Origin: Thelonectria olida
Lineage: Eukaryota > Ascomycota > Sordariomycetes > Hypocreales > Nectriaceae
Length of the DNA: 64,000 nt
Direction of reading: 5' to 3'
Assembly (NCBI GenBank): GCA_020736575.1
Contig: JAGPYM010000015.1
Location: 434,001 to 498,000, forward strand
Below are positions 1 to 11,019 of this stretch, in pieces (position 1 is the stretch's first letter; every line of letters begins with the position of its first letter). A program made the translations under genes and the position numbers. The notes below the pieces were generated by a model. The model was not told the origin of the DNA. It did no database searches and was given only the letters and a program-made list of their open reading frames with translations.

Positions 1-190
1 CCTCGGTGTTGGCGTCCTCGGGGAATTCGTCGGACTCGTCAACTGCAGAGGACTGGATCGGCGGGCTGGACCGCAAGGAAGAAATAGCGTCAAGGGGTAT
101 GAAAAAGTAAAGCAGCACAAGACATGACACCAGCACGGCAATGACGACTCTCCCTGTCCGCCTTGTCCCGTTTCGTTGTGGTAAATCCAT
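1..190 (-). CDS. N-terminal fragment of a type II membrane protein (partial, runs off the window)
   Basis: The minus strand opens at an ATG at 190 and stays open for 63 codons to the window edge. The product starts with a short basic cytosolic tail rich in Arg, followed by one hydrophobic segment at about residues 15-34 and then a Ser/Pro/acidic stem. This tail-anchor-stem layout is usual for Golgi type II proteins such as fungal glycosyltransferases, but no catalytic domain is inside the window, so that assignment is inference only. The rest of the gene lies to the left of base 1. Confidence 0.55.
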   Translation of the reverse strand, partial: MDLPQRNGTRRTGRVVIAVLVSCLVLLYFFIPLDAISSLRSSPPIQSSAVDESDEFPEDANTE

Positions 191-306
191 TGGCATTGAA
201 CGAAAGTGTCGGGGGGTTGACAAGTCTTGAAGGAAGACCTGGAAAAGCGACGATGTGTTCCTAGAAATTAGACAAGCAAGGGGCGCAAAAAGGGAGGAAA
301 GGGAAG

Positions 307-552
307 CTAAATCAGGGGCGTGGCGTAAGGCGTCAATAGTTCGCAGCTAACTTCAAAAGGAGCAACAACTAGTGCAGCTAGGTAATCTACTACAGCTCCG
401 CTCGCCATCTTTTGTCGGGTAGTTATTCCAGTGTCTCCGTCAGACCCCTCATTGATACATGGCGGAAACGAATCATTCTTAGAGAAGCCAAAAAAAATAA
501 GAAGAAAAACTGCGAATGCGAGAGCCTCAACAGCACGAGTAAACCAACTCAC
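307..552 (-). CDS. Possible small membrane protein (81 aa), doubtful
   Basis: An 81-codon frame from an ATG at 552. It encodes one strong hydrophobic segment near residues 8-22, then a soluble stretch with two or three Cys. I recognise no family. It lies just upstream of and on the same strand as the ATG at 190, so it could be an upstream ORF or leader of that transcript, or chance. Nothing else supports it. Confidence 0.2.
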   Translation of the reverse strand: MSWFTRAVEALAFAVFLLIFFGFSKNDSFPPCINEGSDGDTGITTRQKMASGAVVDYLAALVVAPFEVSCELLTPYATPLI

Positions 553-1201
553 AGTGCTAAATGGTTAGGTAGCTAGGCATGCGCTGCATACCGACGATCC
601 AATTCCAACCCCCTTTTGAGACAGCACTATCGATAAAAGGCCCACAACAGAATATTCTAGTACAGCCACCAACAGAATCAAAATCGCAGCTCCTCCTGGA
701 TAAGCGGCCCACAAACTTGAGTCGAATAATACTTAAGGTGGCTGCAGATTTTTGAGCGTGATAACCGTCTTGTATTGGACAATACTGACAGAGCAGCGCA
801 GGCCCTGATGTCACCGATAACAACCCCCCAGAACTGGCCAGGACTAACCATCAGTCCTAATAGCCCTACCCTAGACTGTGCCAGACACTTAGCAGCCCCA
901 AAAAGAACACATGTATTTCTACTCAAAGACCTCTCTGTCATCTCTTCGCTCGTCTCAATAAGCTACGCCTATTGTCACTGCCGGTCAAAGGCTTAGCGGG
1001 TAAATGTAGACTGCATGACAACTACTCATAAGTCAGCGGTGACCTTGCTAGGTCAGTCACGGGTTTCAAGGAAGACAAGAGGCGCCACTTGAGGTTTTAA
1101 ACTTGTAATTCCTTCCGAAATAAGTGCTAGCTAGTTCTGTTCAAACCCGATCCTAGCTCAACCTTTTCAGTCTATAATTATCATGGCTCCAAGCCACAGA
1201 T
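553..1201. other. Intergenic stretch, nothing recognised
   Basis: Short overlapping frames on both strands only, none with recognisable protein features. It separates the left-edge gene from the 3' end of the sacsin-like relic. Confidence 0.5.
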
Positions 1202-3740
1202 CTAGTCCTCTGAATCTGAAAAGTTGAGCAACGTAGCCTCGTTAGCAACAAATTCTGACTCCCAACTCTGTTTCTCCGAATCACGTCTCTCTGAGCCACG
1301 TTTCGAAGTCGGTAGTCTGGGTCGTGCCGACGCCTCTTTGGCGGGGGCAGGGGTCGGGGCCGGCTCGTCCAGCGTCTTCGGTGGCGGCAACTGCTCAGTT
1401 TTCGATGGGCCTGGTTCTGGGGTCGGTTCGCTGCAGATAATGGCAATTAGCAAACCACCGCGTTGTCTGGTGCTTATGTTGCTTACTTATTCACCCGCCA
1501 GTAGGGCGATGCGTTCAAAGCTTCTATGTCCACGATGCCTTCAGCATCAAGCATCTTGGGGATAATGGCCTCGCGGCCGCTAGCAACGTTCAGAACGCTC
1601 CGAGCGAGGCTCAACGCCTGCTCAGTCATCCCTTCAACAGCCTTGGTGTCGGGGTTAGTCATCATCCACTCCAACAGGCGACGTGGTAGCACTGTATGTT
1701 TTAGGAGTTCCCAGTTCTCGTCATCGGCGTAGATGACAAGGCCGACAGTATCTTTGATATCGAGGCCACCCATGGGATTCTCGGCGGTTATTTCAGCATT
1801 GCCCGAGCGATATACGAGTTTTGATGGGAAGCCGGACACGAGGCGCACTTGAGCGTGTTCCAACACTTCCTGCAACCATGATGTGGCCTTGGGGTTGGTT
1901 GTCCGGGGGCTTCGGAAATGGACGGCAATGCTATAAAAATGTTAGAAACACTGGGTAGGAGAGAAAATCATGGCAACCCACCGCAGAAGTTGACCAGCCT
2001 TGGACGAAATCTCGCCCGCCAGTTCGATTGATTTAAAATCCTCCTCAACAGGACCCGTCTCCTCAACGATCCGCGATAGGTATCGCTTCTCCAGACCGGC
2101 CCAGACCAGTAGATTGTTAAGCATCCAGACGGTCTTCGGGTCAAAATCCAGCAGGTTGAGTTTGCCAGAGAATGCGTCCTTTAGATACTTGCGGTCGGCG
2201 ATAGAAAACTCCATGGTAGAAGCACAGAGCAGAACATCGCCCTCGGGAGTGGCAACAGGAAAGACGGGGCTGCGCAGGAACCTTTTCTTGTTAAAGGCAT
2301 AGCCATATTCTGGGATCTTTTCGCTGAGTGCAACCAAAAGTCCTCTGGCTGTGTCGTCACGCGAAGATCCGGGGCTCAACGATGCCACCGAGATCAAGCT
2401 GTCGAAGAGGAGACCAGCGTCGTTTTGTTTGACGTCGAGAAAGTTGGTGAAGAATTCCTTGAGCTCGGAGTAATGTTTGCTCAAATCGTTGACCTCTAGA
2501 CTGTCCAATTTGGGGGCCCAGATGCAGCCACTCGAGTTGAGCCACACCACACTGTCACCGGGAGCCACGGCAATGATAGCTTTCTCTGCAAAAGCCGACC
2601 TGTCGTCGCCGTATTAGTCAATGACGCCGTGTACAGCAAGTTGACTTACTTGAGCTCAGCACAATCTTGAGGTGAGAGCTCGAACCTCAACTTGTCCAAA
2701 GCGCGGTACAAGTCGTCTGTTAGCCAAAGGTTCGAAGGATCTAGTGGCGCGTCAAAGTCACGCTTCTCCAATACGTCGAGGATGGTTTGAAATGAGGCGT
2801 TCCGAACCCTTAGCGTCTGCGAGTAGAATTCCCTCAGTGATGCAAGTTCGGACTTGCTGGCATCCCAATTTCTCGGCACCGGGAAAAGGGCTGACTTGGA
2901 AAGCGTGCTGGACATCTCGCACAAGTCGTCCATCAAGCACTCGCTAGGGGGTCTCCATATGGGGTCGATGTAGACCAGCTGCTCTTTTTCGAATACATCC
3001 CTGTAGCGATCCAAGAGCTGTCAGTCACCCGGCTATCCTGATGAAGATGGTAACTCGGCATCCTGATGGTTTGCTGAGAGTTTTCATACCTGGTTTTCTG
3101 CTGGGACGCTCCTGGGTCCTTTGAGTCCTCGCATTCTGCCTGAATGCGAAGGTATAGCTCCAAGATTCGACGAGGAAACTCGACAGTGTTCTGTCGTCGT
3201 ACTCGGATCAACATCTCCAGGAAGAAGTCCAGATCGTCGTGGTACTTGGCAAAAGCCCTGAGGCACCTCCAGGACCCAAGCCCCCCGTCGGGTTTGAGCG
3301 GCGGATCAAGCCTGAGGAAGGGGAATATCTCGCCCTCGAGCATGTAGCGGCTGCGGAGATAGACTAGCTTCGGCAGGGGGATGTATGAGTTCCCAAGGGG
3401 CCTAAATTTCCCGTCTTGGCAGAGGACCCTCAGAGCCTTCACATCCAATATGGAATCTGGATTCTCCTTTGCATAGACTCTGTCGCGCCTCCACGCCTGC
3501 TGGAGATAGTTGAGGAACTCCTCCGGGTGCTGCTTGGACATCTCGACGCATCTCGGCGACAGGGTCCGGCCCCGCTCGCTGAATTCGAAGAGCCGCGGCT
3601 CTGCAGGCCCGTAGCCTCCATAGCTTCGGGAAGAAGTACTGGCAGTATCTCCACGATCGCCCCGTAACATTGATGGAATCGAAATGGTGTTTTAGGTCTC
3701 CCCAGGTAGGATCTGGGTCGGTTGGAAGACTCACCGACAT
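1202..3740 (-). pseudogene. C-terminal part of a fungal sacsin/Hsp90-like protein, 5'-truncated and frameshifted
   Basis: Five exons can be assembled: about 3740-3090, 3000-2650, 2599-1982, 1930-1487 and 1430-1202, with clean GT-AG introns that keep phase between them. The product matches, from memory of the family, the C-terminal half of large fungal proteins whose N-terminal half is an Hsp90/sacsin-type ATPase. Recognisable stretches include a PPSECL motif near 2930 and a helical 'LKEFF' repeat near 2450. The ATPase half is absent: within a few hundred bases upstream the promoter of the divergent HET gene begins. In the first exon, homology moves through all three frames: about 3740-3665 in one, about 3663-3610 in a second, from about 3610 in a third. 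That fits two 1-base deletions. The last exon is a Pro/acidic tail. A spliced expressed remnant cannot be excluded. Confidence 0.6.
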
Positions 3741-4204
3741 GATGCCTGACGTGGCGATGGTGGAGACACGACGAACAAGGGCCTAACGGAAAAAGTGCGC
3801 TCCGAGCCACAATCGCTGACAAAGAGACTCTTTTCTCAGATTCGACTGTCCTATTTACATAGCCATGCGAAAAAAAACAAGTTGAGTACCTACTAAAATA
3901 GCGTAGGTAACATGTTTAGGTACAAATATTCCTCTTGTCAGATTGCGATAACCTCTCTTTCGGTCTGAGACAGAAACTTGGAGAAGACGGTCACGTGCTT
4001 AGTCATGTGATAGTCCACAGTTGTTATATCCACCGAACAGAACAGTCAGCTTATCTCCGTTCGCAAAGATAGGTACTCGCCTCAGCTTTGTCAGGGCAGG
4101 TGTTCTGAGCTTGCTTCACGCTGTTGTGCAAATCTGATATTGACTGTTCAAGACACGGTAGGCAAACTGCCCAAGCATAGGACTTGACAGGAGTACCCCT
4201 CACC
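3741..4204. promoter_or_regulatory. Divergent intergenic region between the sacsin-like relic and the HET gene
   Basis: About 460 bp separate the relic on the minus strand from the HET gene on the plus strand. It must carry the HET promoter. I see no decisive motif. Confidence 0.4.
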
Positions 4205-6346
4205 ATGACAGTCTTCGCAGACAACCAGCTGGAGAGCCTCTGCTCAAGATGTCAGAGTATAGACTTGGAACACTTGTTACGGGAACTACCGCTCCAAGAT
4301 CTCACAGAACCAGACCCAGCCCTCATCTTTGACCGAATTCCAGGGTGGGCCAACTCCTCATGCCCCCTGTGTAGCTTCTTCCTGGACATGGTTCCACTCA
4401 ACGAACGGGATACTTGCAAGAGCATCTATATTTACAGAACGAGGAAGGCTTGGAGAAATGGCTCAACAAACGTTACACCCCTCAATAACCCGGATATGAC
4501 GCCCCGAACGACCTTGGTTATCCGGACGCATGCTGTCGATGACCTGACGGGCCTCAGGAGCAACGACCGACCTTTTGTGAACTACAGCAAATCAGCGGAA
4601 ACGCCGGTTCTGATCGATCATGAAAGGGTGGACTATGCGCCGTTAGCAACTTGGTTCAAGTTGATTCGGGACATTCCAAGAGAATCAATGGATGTGCTGC
4701 CAGTCTCCGTCATCGACTGCCACAAACGAGAGATTGTACCAGTGCGTGGCCCTTGCGACTATGTTGCCCTCAGTTACGTCTGGGGTCCAGCAGCCGTACA
4801 AGAAGCTGCTTCCAAAGGCAATTCTCTGCCTTCCCGTCTTCCACGTACAGTTGAAGACGCCATGACTGTCGTCAAAGAGCTTGGCCTGAGGTACCTCTGG
4901 GTGGATAGATACTGTTTGGACCAGAGCAACAAAGCCCAGTTCAAAGCACAGCTCGACCAGATGGCCGACATTTATAGGCACGCACTTTTAACTATCATCG
5001 GAGCGGCTGGCTCAGATGCGGATTACGGACTGCCTGGCGTCAGCTCTCGATCTCGAATCAAACAACCTCGCATCAAGATTGGAGATTACATATTCTGGTC
5101 ATCGATGACATGTCCGCGGAAGCTGGTGTTGGACAGTACGTGGATGACTCGGGCTTGGACCTACCAAGAAGGCGTCTTTTCTTGGAACTGGATCGCCTTC
5201 ACCGACGAGCAAGTCTTCTTCCAACGATCAAACAAGGAGTGGGCAAACATGGAACGCTGGTGGAAGACGTCGAGCGAGATGTTCCCGCATGGCGGACTGG
5301 GCGCGGACCCTAATTGCCCGCTATTGCAAATGTACGACAATGTCTGGAAGAATGAAGGCGCCATACACCAACTGCTCGGACAGTACACTACCCGCAAGTT
5401 GACGTATCAGTCGGATGCTCTGAACGGGACATTGGGACTCCTGAAGCGGTGCGAGAACGGCCCGTACTGCATGAACCACTACTTTGGCATTCCCATCTTG
5501 GGGCCCTTGATCAACCACCGAAAAGCAATAGGCCGTGACCCCAGCCGGAGCTGGACACTAACGGAAGCGTTTCTGGTCAACCTCTGCTGGAAGACAACGG
5601 GAACTGGTCCGCGCAGGTCCGAGTTTCCGAGCTGGTCGTGGGCTGGCTGGCGAGCTGTCTACGCGAGTCCTGCACACTCACTGATTCACCTTGGACTCTT
5701 CATAAAGAGTGTTGCTAAAGTCAAGCTTTCGGTGCAAACGAAGCACGGCCTTACTGATTGGGAGTCGATGTGCAAGAACATGAACTGGGACGTGTATGAG
5801 GATTTCAAATCTTTACCGCAGGAGATGTTCATGCACGCCTCAACAGTTCCACTGACTGTGTGCCGAGATCCACGAGCATCTGACGGCAGTTTAGATGGCC
5901 ATGCAGCGGATCTTGTACTTATGACGTGGTGTGCCATGTTTTCTGATAAAGAGTGCGACGTTTTGATCGAGGTCAACTTGGTCGACGAGGTAGTCCAGTC
6001 GACGATCTTAAAGTCAGGCTCTCAGTCGTTAAAGGGGATCCTACTGCGCCAACTTGCTCCCCAACTGAAAGTTGAGGAGTATAGCTACCACGAGAATCAG
6101 ATCTGGGCTTTTGCCCTTGTCGTGCTGGAAGGGAAAGACGGGGCGACGAGAGTTGGGAGCTTGGAGCTGAGACCAGACAATTACTTTGTCCGTTGGAAGC
6201 AGAGAGTCGAGCATTCCGATGTCAAAGATGACCGGTGCTGGGTAGGGGGTAATCAGAAAGAGTATGTGGATTGTGGTGAATGCAGGTCAAAGGCCTTAGA
6301 GGTACTTGTAGGCAGACAGAAGGACGAGCTCATCAAGTTATTGTAG
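4205..6346 (+). CDS. HET-domain protein (heterokaryon incompatibility family)
   Basis: Uninterrupted 713-codon frame; the ATG at 4205 is chosen because the longer frame begins with a non-ATG codon. The HET domain lies at about residues 186-330. It shows the opening motif YVALSYVWG at 186-194 and the second conserved block LRYLWVDRYCLDQ at about 228-240, followed by the 'DIYRHALLTIIGAAG' block. HET domains act in non-self recognition and programmed cell death when incompatible hyphae fuse; many paralogs have no tested role. A Cys pair near residues 13-16 and another near 53-56 precede the domain. The remaining ~380 residues resemble no domain I can name. No introns are needed. The neighbour on the left is a broken sacsin/Hsp90-like gene in divergent orientation. 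Confidence 0.92.
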   Translation: MTVFADNQLESLCSRCQSIDLEHLLRELPLQDLTEPDPALIFDRIPGWANSSCPLCSFFLDMVPLNERDTCKSIYIYRTRKAWRNGSTNVTPLNNPDMTPRTTLVIRTHAVDDLTGLRSNDRPFVNYSKSAETPVLIDHERVDYAPLATWFKLIRDIPRESMDVLPVSVIDCHKREIVPVRGPCDYVALSYVWGPAAVQEAASKGNSLPSRLPRTVEDAMTVVKELGLRYLWVDRYCLDQSNKAQFKAQLDQMADIYRHALLTIIGAAGSDADYGLPGVSSRSRIKQPRIKIGDYIFWSSMTCPRKLVLDSTWMTRAWTYQEGVFSWNWIAFTDEQVFFQRSNKEWANMERWWKTSSEMFPHGGLGADPNCPLLQMYDNVWKNEGAIHQLLGQYTTRKLTYQSDALNGTLGLLKRCENGPYCMNHYFGIPILGPLINHRKAIGRDPSRSWTLTEAFLVNLCWKTTGTGPRRSEFPSWSWAGWRAVYASPAHSLIHLGLFIKSVAKVKLSVQTKHGLTDWESMCKNMNWDVYEDFKSLPQEMFMHASTVPLTVCRDPRASDGSLDGHAADLVLMTWCAMFSDKECDVLIEVNLVDEVVQSTILKSGSQSLKGILLRQLAPQLKVEEYSYHENQIWAFALVVLEGKDGATRVGSLELRPDNYFVRWKQRVEHSDVKDDRCWVGGNQKEYVDCGECRSKALEVLVGRQKDELIKLL

Positions 6347-6561
6347 TGTGTATAGAGAGATGCTGAACTTGCATGGATCCCATCAGCACGGACTTGATCT
6401 CTAGTGTGATCTGCATGTCGATATACAAGCAATGCTGCCATGCCTCAGCTCCGCTGCAGTCCGCAAACTCCGCAGCTGGCAAAACCACATGACGCGGCAT
6501 AGATAGATACTTATAGCCTTGGCAAAGATCATGTAAAACCATGTCAGCTTGACTGATTTCC

Positions 6562-7734
6562 ATGTTCAGCAAGCCAACGGTGTCAGCCACGACCATGACC
6601 ACGATGACTTCTCAAGTTCCCCCACAACACCGTGCCTTGTTTCTCTCCGAGCTTGGGCAGCCACTGGCTGTTGAGGTACGGCAAACACCCAAGCCAGGGC
6701 CCGGAAGTGCCCTGATTCGTATTATTTCTGCATCAGTGCGATCCAATGCCTCCCATGTTTTCCAAAGCCCCAGCGGTGGACACCCCCTACCTATTCCCTT
6801 CGTCCCAGGCCTTATGGCAATCGGACGGGTCGCCGACGTTGGTCCTGACGCTGCGAGACTTATTCCGGGACAGCTTGTCTTCTTCGACCCGTACATCTCG
6901 GGCCGGGATAACTCTGATGCGAAGTACATTTGCGGCTTCATGGAGGGTTTCAATGAAGAGAGTCGTAGACTCTCCCGCGGGGAGTGGCGGGACTCAACAT
7001 TCGCCGAGTATGCGAAACTGCCCCTGGAAAACTGCCATGCTTTGGATGAGCAGCGCTTGATGGGAGAAGTGAATAATGGGGGACTCGGGTACACGCTGGA
7101 GGACCTCACGCATCTCTTCAGCATGCTCATTCCGTTCGGCGGCCTCGCCGATATCAACGTCAAGGCAGGGGACAGTGTCATCATATCGCCGGCTACAGGA
7201 CGCTACGGCAGTGCTGCTGTGCACGTCGCGCTAGCTATGGGAGCCCGGGTCGTCGCCGTCGGACGAAACGCCTCCGTTCTTGCACAGCTGGAAACCGTCA
7301 GCACGCGCGTGAACACTGTGCGCATGACGGGTGACGTCGAAGCGGACACCGAGTCCCTACGCTTGGCAGTCCCGGGCGGAATAGATGTCTTTTGGGACAT
7401 GTCACCTCCCGGAGCAGGGACTTCGTCTCATTTCCAGAGCGCCTTGAACGTTTTGAAACACGGTGCGCGTGTTAGCCTTATGGGCAGTGTCGTGTCTGGT
7501 GTCAGTTTTGACTACATGCAAATTCTAATGGGCGGTCTGACTATCAAGGGCACGTGGATGTGCACAAGAGAGCAGACGAAGAGGCTGATTAACATGGTTC
7601 AATCGGGTGTGCTGCTGTTGGGATCGAAGGCTGGAATGGGACCAGTTCGGACTTTTCGGCTGGAGGAGTGGAAGGAAGCTTTGGACATGGCTGCTGAGAG
7701 AACTGAGCCTGGGGAGATTGTATTTATGCCGTAG
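6562..7734 (+). CDS. Zinc-independent MDR alcohol dehydrogenase/quinone oxidoreductase-like protein
   Basis: Single 390-codon frame with a GroES-like N-terminal half and a Rossmann half. The nucleotide-binding region is the stretch around 'VIISPATGRYGSAAVHVALAMGARVVAVGR' region at about residues 212-241 (Gly-rich turn followed by a basic residue, suggesting NADP). No structural-zinc Cys cluster is visible, so it belongs with the zinc-free MDR enzymes that reduce C=C or carbonyl groups or oxidise alcohols; the substrate is unknown. ATGs at 6562, 6595 and 6604 are all possible starts; the first ten residues are low in conservation value. It is co-directional with the HET gene, 215 bp downstream. 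Confidence 0.85.
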   Translation: MFSKPTVSATTMTTMTSQVPPQHRALFLSELGQPLAVEVRQTPKPGPGSALIRIISASVRSNASHVFQSPSGGHPLPIPFVPGLMAIGRVADVGPDAARLIPGQLVFFDPYISGRDNSDAKYICGFMEGFNEESRRLSRGEWRDSTFAEYAKLPLENCHALDEQRLMGEVNNGGLGYTLEDLTHLFSMLIPFGGLADINVKAGDSVIISPATGRYGSAAVHVALAMGARVVAVGRNASVLAQLETVSTRVNTVRMTGDVEADTESLRLAVPGGIDVFWDMSPPGAGTSSHFQSALNVLKHGARVSLMGSVVSGVSFDYMQILMGGLTIKGTWMCTREQTKRLINMVQSGVLLLGSKAGMGPVRTFRLEEWKEALDMAAERTEPGEIVFMP

Positions 7735-10700
7735 ATAGTTTAGAAGGTATTTCTGGTAGCTCTCCGTAACTAGACATGTTGTTTAACTACATAGGGATGG
7801 TGGTGAAATCATGAGAGAAAGAGGGCAATGGAAGGTATATCACATACACAGGAAGACATGAACGTAGTAAAATGGCCGACAAGGAGCCTTGAGTTAAGTG
7901 AAGTCTTATCTTGGGCCGAAATGTGAAGCATGTACTTTGCCCTGTTAGGCTGTTGCCAATGGATTGGCTTGTATTAGGCCAATCCAAACTTCGGAAGCTC
8001 AATACATATATGACATGGTCTAACTTTCGAGTGAGTTGCGGACTTGCGGACTTTTTCAAATTACATGACTGGGCTCGGGGTCAAGAGGAGTGTCAAGCGC
8101 CCGGGCTTCTCGGATCACGGAGTCGTTTTGCGCCCCGACCTCGACTCGTCCTGCTTTCGAGTGTTAAAGGGTGAGTTTTATCACCCGCAGTGACACTGTG
8201 CGTCTTCTGGATTGACTCTGAGAAGGGCCAAGTACTCTGTCTTTGCATTTGCCCACGGAGTAATTATGGTCATGGAAGCACGTACATACGTATGAAATCC
8301 TTTGACGGGACCGGGAAAGTACGTATAACAAAGGTGATATGTTGAATTTGCTCTCTTGATACACGCCACTGAGCTCTATCCGAAGGAGGGCTTGGTTGAT
8401 ACATTTCTATCATGCTCACCGGTCACAGTTCGCTGGGGGAGCACACCTGGGTCAAGGGCAATAAATGCATCAACAGCCGTCCACTCTGAACATGTCGGCC
8501 ACTCAGCCCTCTATTCGTACTATCCATAATAACTTGATTGGAATTTGCATTGGCTGCCGAAACCCTATACGATTTGATCAATACGATGCTGCAACTCCAA
8601 TTGGTTCCTGTCGAGCTCAGTGTAACAAGGATGGATCTATGCTGAATACAATCTTGGCCGGACGACTCATACTTGTTGCTGCGGCTGGGCATCTCTGTCA
8701 CGTCCAAGGGTGAGTAACTGATTCAATGTACGCCTCACTCCACTCAAACTTAGTAGAAATGCATGATCAATCGTAACAACTGTGATTTAATTGAGGGCCC
8801 ATGCGCCCATTCGGACTTCGCACATCGAGCGAGCCCGCAGTCCCGCACTTTAACTGCCGGCACGAGAAGAAAGCATTCAAACTCAATGCACGAGGATCAC
8901 GACCGACGCGCCATGTCGGACCTTACACAAATGAAGAGGCCGAGCGAACGGGCAGCCTGACAGTTGCATGGACAGGTGTTCGACGGTCTCATTCGTGATC
9001 CGCGTATTGTCGTTGACTAAACGCGCGATGGTTTCCGGCAGTTGTGGATAAGACGCAGAGCTTGGATAGGTGGCCTCAAGGGCTTATTAATTACTCAATC
9101 ATAAAAGATTTAGCAATGAAAAGGCGACTGTAGATGGGTTTCAGACCATGGCTACAAAGCTGCGCACTGCTACTGAGCTTCGTGGAGGATAGCACGATGT
9201 GTAATGTTAGCTCCATTGAGGAAACTCGAGTACTCCCCCAAAATAGTGGATGTATCACTTTCATGTTGGTTTGGGTAGGTCTGTTCGCTATAATATTTTT
9301 CTGGTATTGACAGTTCAGGGCCCTCACGTCTCGGCGAAGTATTTGTAATGCGCGGAGTTGTTGGATACCCCTGGAATGCGTGCATCGGGTTCTCCTTCAG
9401 GGAGACCCTGTTTACCTGTCATTCGTCCCTTGATTTTGCTGATTTCTTTTGCCAAACTGGTGGAGTGGCCACATCTGCGTGGACCTTGTCCTTGTGTCCC
9501 GACAGAGTGGAAGGCAAAGCGAGAGCTCCTGTACTGTACCTCACATGAGCAGAGGATCCTGACACTTGGCAAGCGTTTACCTCTGATCATAATGCTGATC
9601 ATCGATAATCACTCACTCCTTGTCTGGTCGTCTCACCCTCAATAAGGTTGCAGATCAAATCATCTGGCCACAACTATCTCGCAAGCTATTGGCTTGGCCG
9701 GCCAATGTGGCAGTGGCAATCCTACCCTCAGCCAACGAGGGCGAACCCAACAGCAACGGAGCAGTCCGATCTCGTGAGAAAAAACGGGTGCTTCCTGAGT
9801 GATTTTATGAGACCCCCGGCCACTGGGGCATATGTAGCATTCGTTGACCCATTGACCCGGGAAGGATCTTCAAGGGACCACTAGGAACTAGCGAGTTGGG
9901 CATTTCTCACCTCTCGACGGTGGACGAGAGGGCTACTGTGAGAGACTCGTTTGGGAAATCGGCTCGCATGGCGTGGGGGATCCGCTGCCGGTTGTTGCTG
10001 CTTTCGTTGCTCAGGTCCACCCGGATGTACGAGGTTAGGACCGGTCGACAGAGGCGAACTGCCCCCCTGCCGAACGCGTATCAGCAGTGCCAAGTAGATG
10101 TGGCGCTTTAAGCATAAGTGGTGGCTTCGGCATTGTGAGTTCTTTGAAGAATGGGCGACGCGGCGTGGGGGCTTGAGGCTTGAGATCAGTCAACGTCGTA
10201 TCGTGGTTCATTCGTCGCACGACCGATCCAGAGGGCCATAGGAACCCTTGGAGAAGTATCTGCTGGGCCCTGGACAAGTTGTTACCTTTTGTCATGTGGA
10301 TGGGGGCCATCAAGTCGCTCGGAGGACAAATGAATTGGTCAGCGACTCGTCGAGACAGTAAGTAGCACTCCGGTGGCGCCATGGAAGAGACGACAACATG
10401 ACGGCTCGCCTTGGCCAAGCTTAGGACGAATGCGTGGTATTGTGGTCGGTTACTCCGTATTTGATGCTACCTAGCGACAGTAGGTCTAAGAGATGGTCTA
10501 GACGGAGAGTCGAATGCTGCTACAGACTCTGCTCGCTCTCACGCAACCCTCCAGGTCGGATCCGGCACACGCAAACCGCCCAATGCGCCCATCAAAACTG
10601 GGATCTAATCCATCAATCAGATTAGATAAAAATTCTCACCTCTTCCGAACCTCGGACCGTCCCCCACCCTTGGCGTGACCTGATTCATATATGATCTCCG

Positions 10701-11019
10701 TTGATCCAGCCATCGGCTGTCTTGGCCCTCGACGAACCAACTCGATGGAACCACCCCATTTGATGGCAAACCGTGCGTGACGGCGCGTGGTATTTCTCTC
10801 CCCCGCTTGGCCTGCTACCTTGTGTTGGTTCTAAGCTCTCTTGGCGTGGGCTTCTCTCCACCAGAAACAATAGGATGAAGGGTTTGTTATTTCCGGCGGG
10901 AAGGGCGTGAGGCAGTTCATACCTCCAGCTTTTCATAATAAAGATGCCCTCCTAAGCAGTTGATCCAAATCATCGTGCACTCACACCTTCCCCTTCAACA
11001 ACGTGTCATCTCAATTACA
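7735..11019. other. 3.3 kb gene-poor stretch upstream of the siderophore transporter
   Basis: Only short frames on both strands, with no recognisable domain and no consistent splice pattern. The last part must contain the promoter of the transporter; an AGATAA (HGATAR-type) site lies at 10624-10629. I see no transposon termini or tRNA. Confidence 0.5.
10624..10629 (+). promoter_or_regulatory. Candidate GATA-factor site upstream of the siderophore transporter
   Basis: The sequence AGATAA, preceded closely by an ATCAGATT stretch, sits about 390 bp before the transporter ATG. Fungal iron regulators of the SreA/Sre1 class bind HGATAR/ATCWGATAA-type sites upstream of siderophore genes. The match is short and could be chance. 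Confidence 0.25.

Noticed and set aside
10035..10418. Minus-strand 127-codon frame
   Set aside because: No domain, no signal or membrane features, and no splice partners; treated as chance in a gene-poor stretch.
7735..11019. Possible transposon in the large gap
   Set aside because: I saw no terminal repeats, transposase or reverse-transcriptase motifs.
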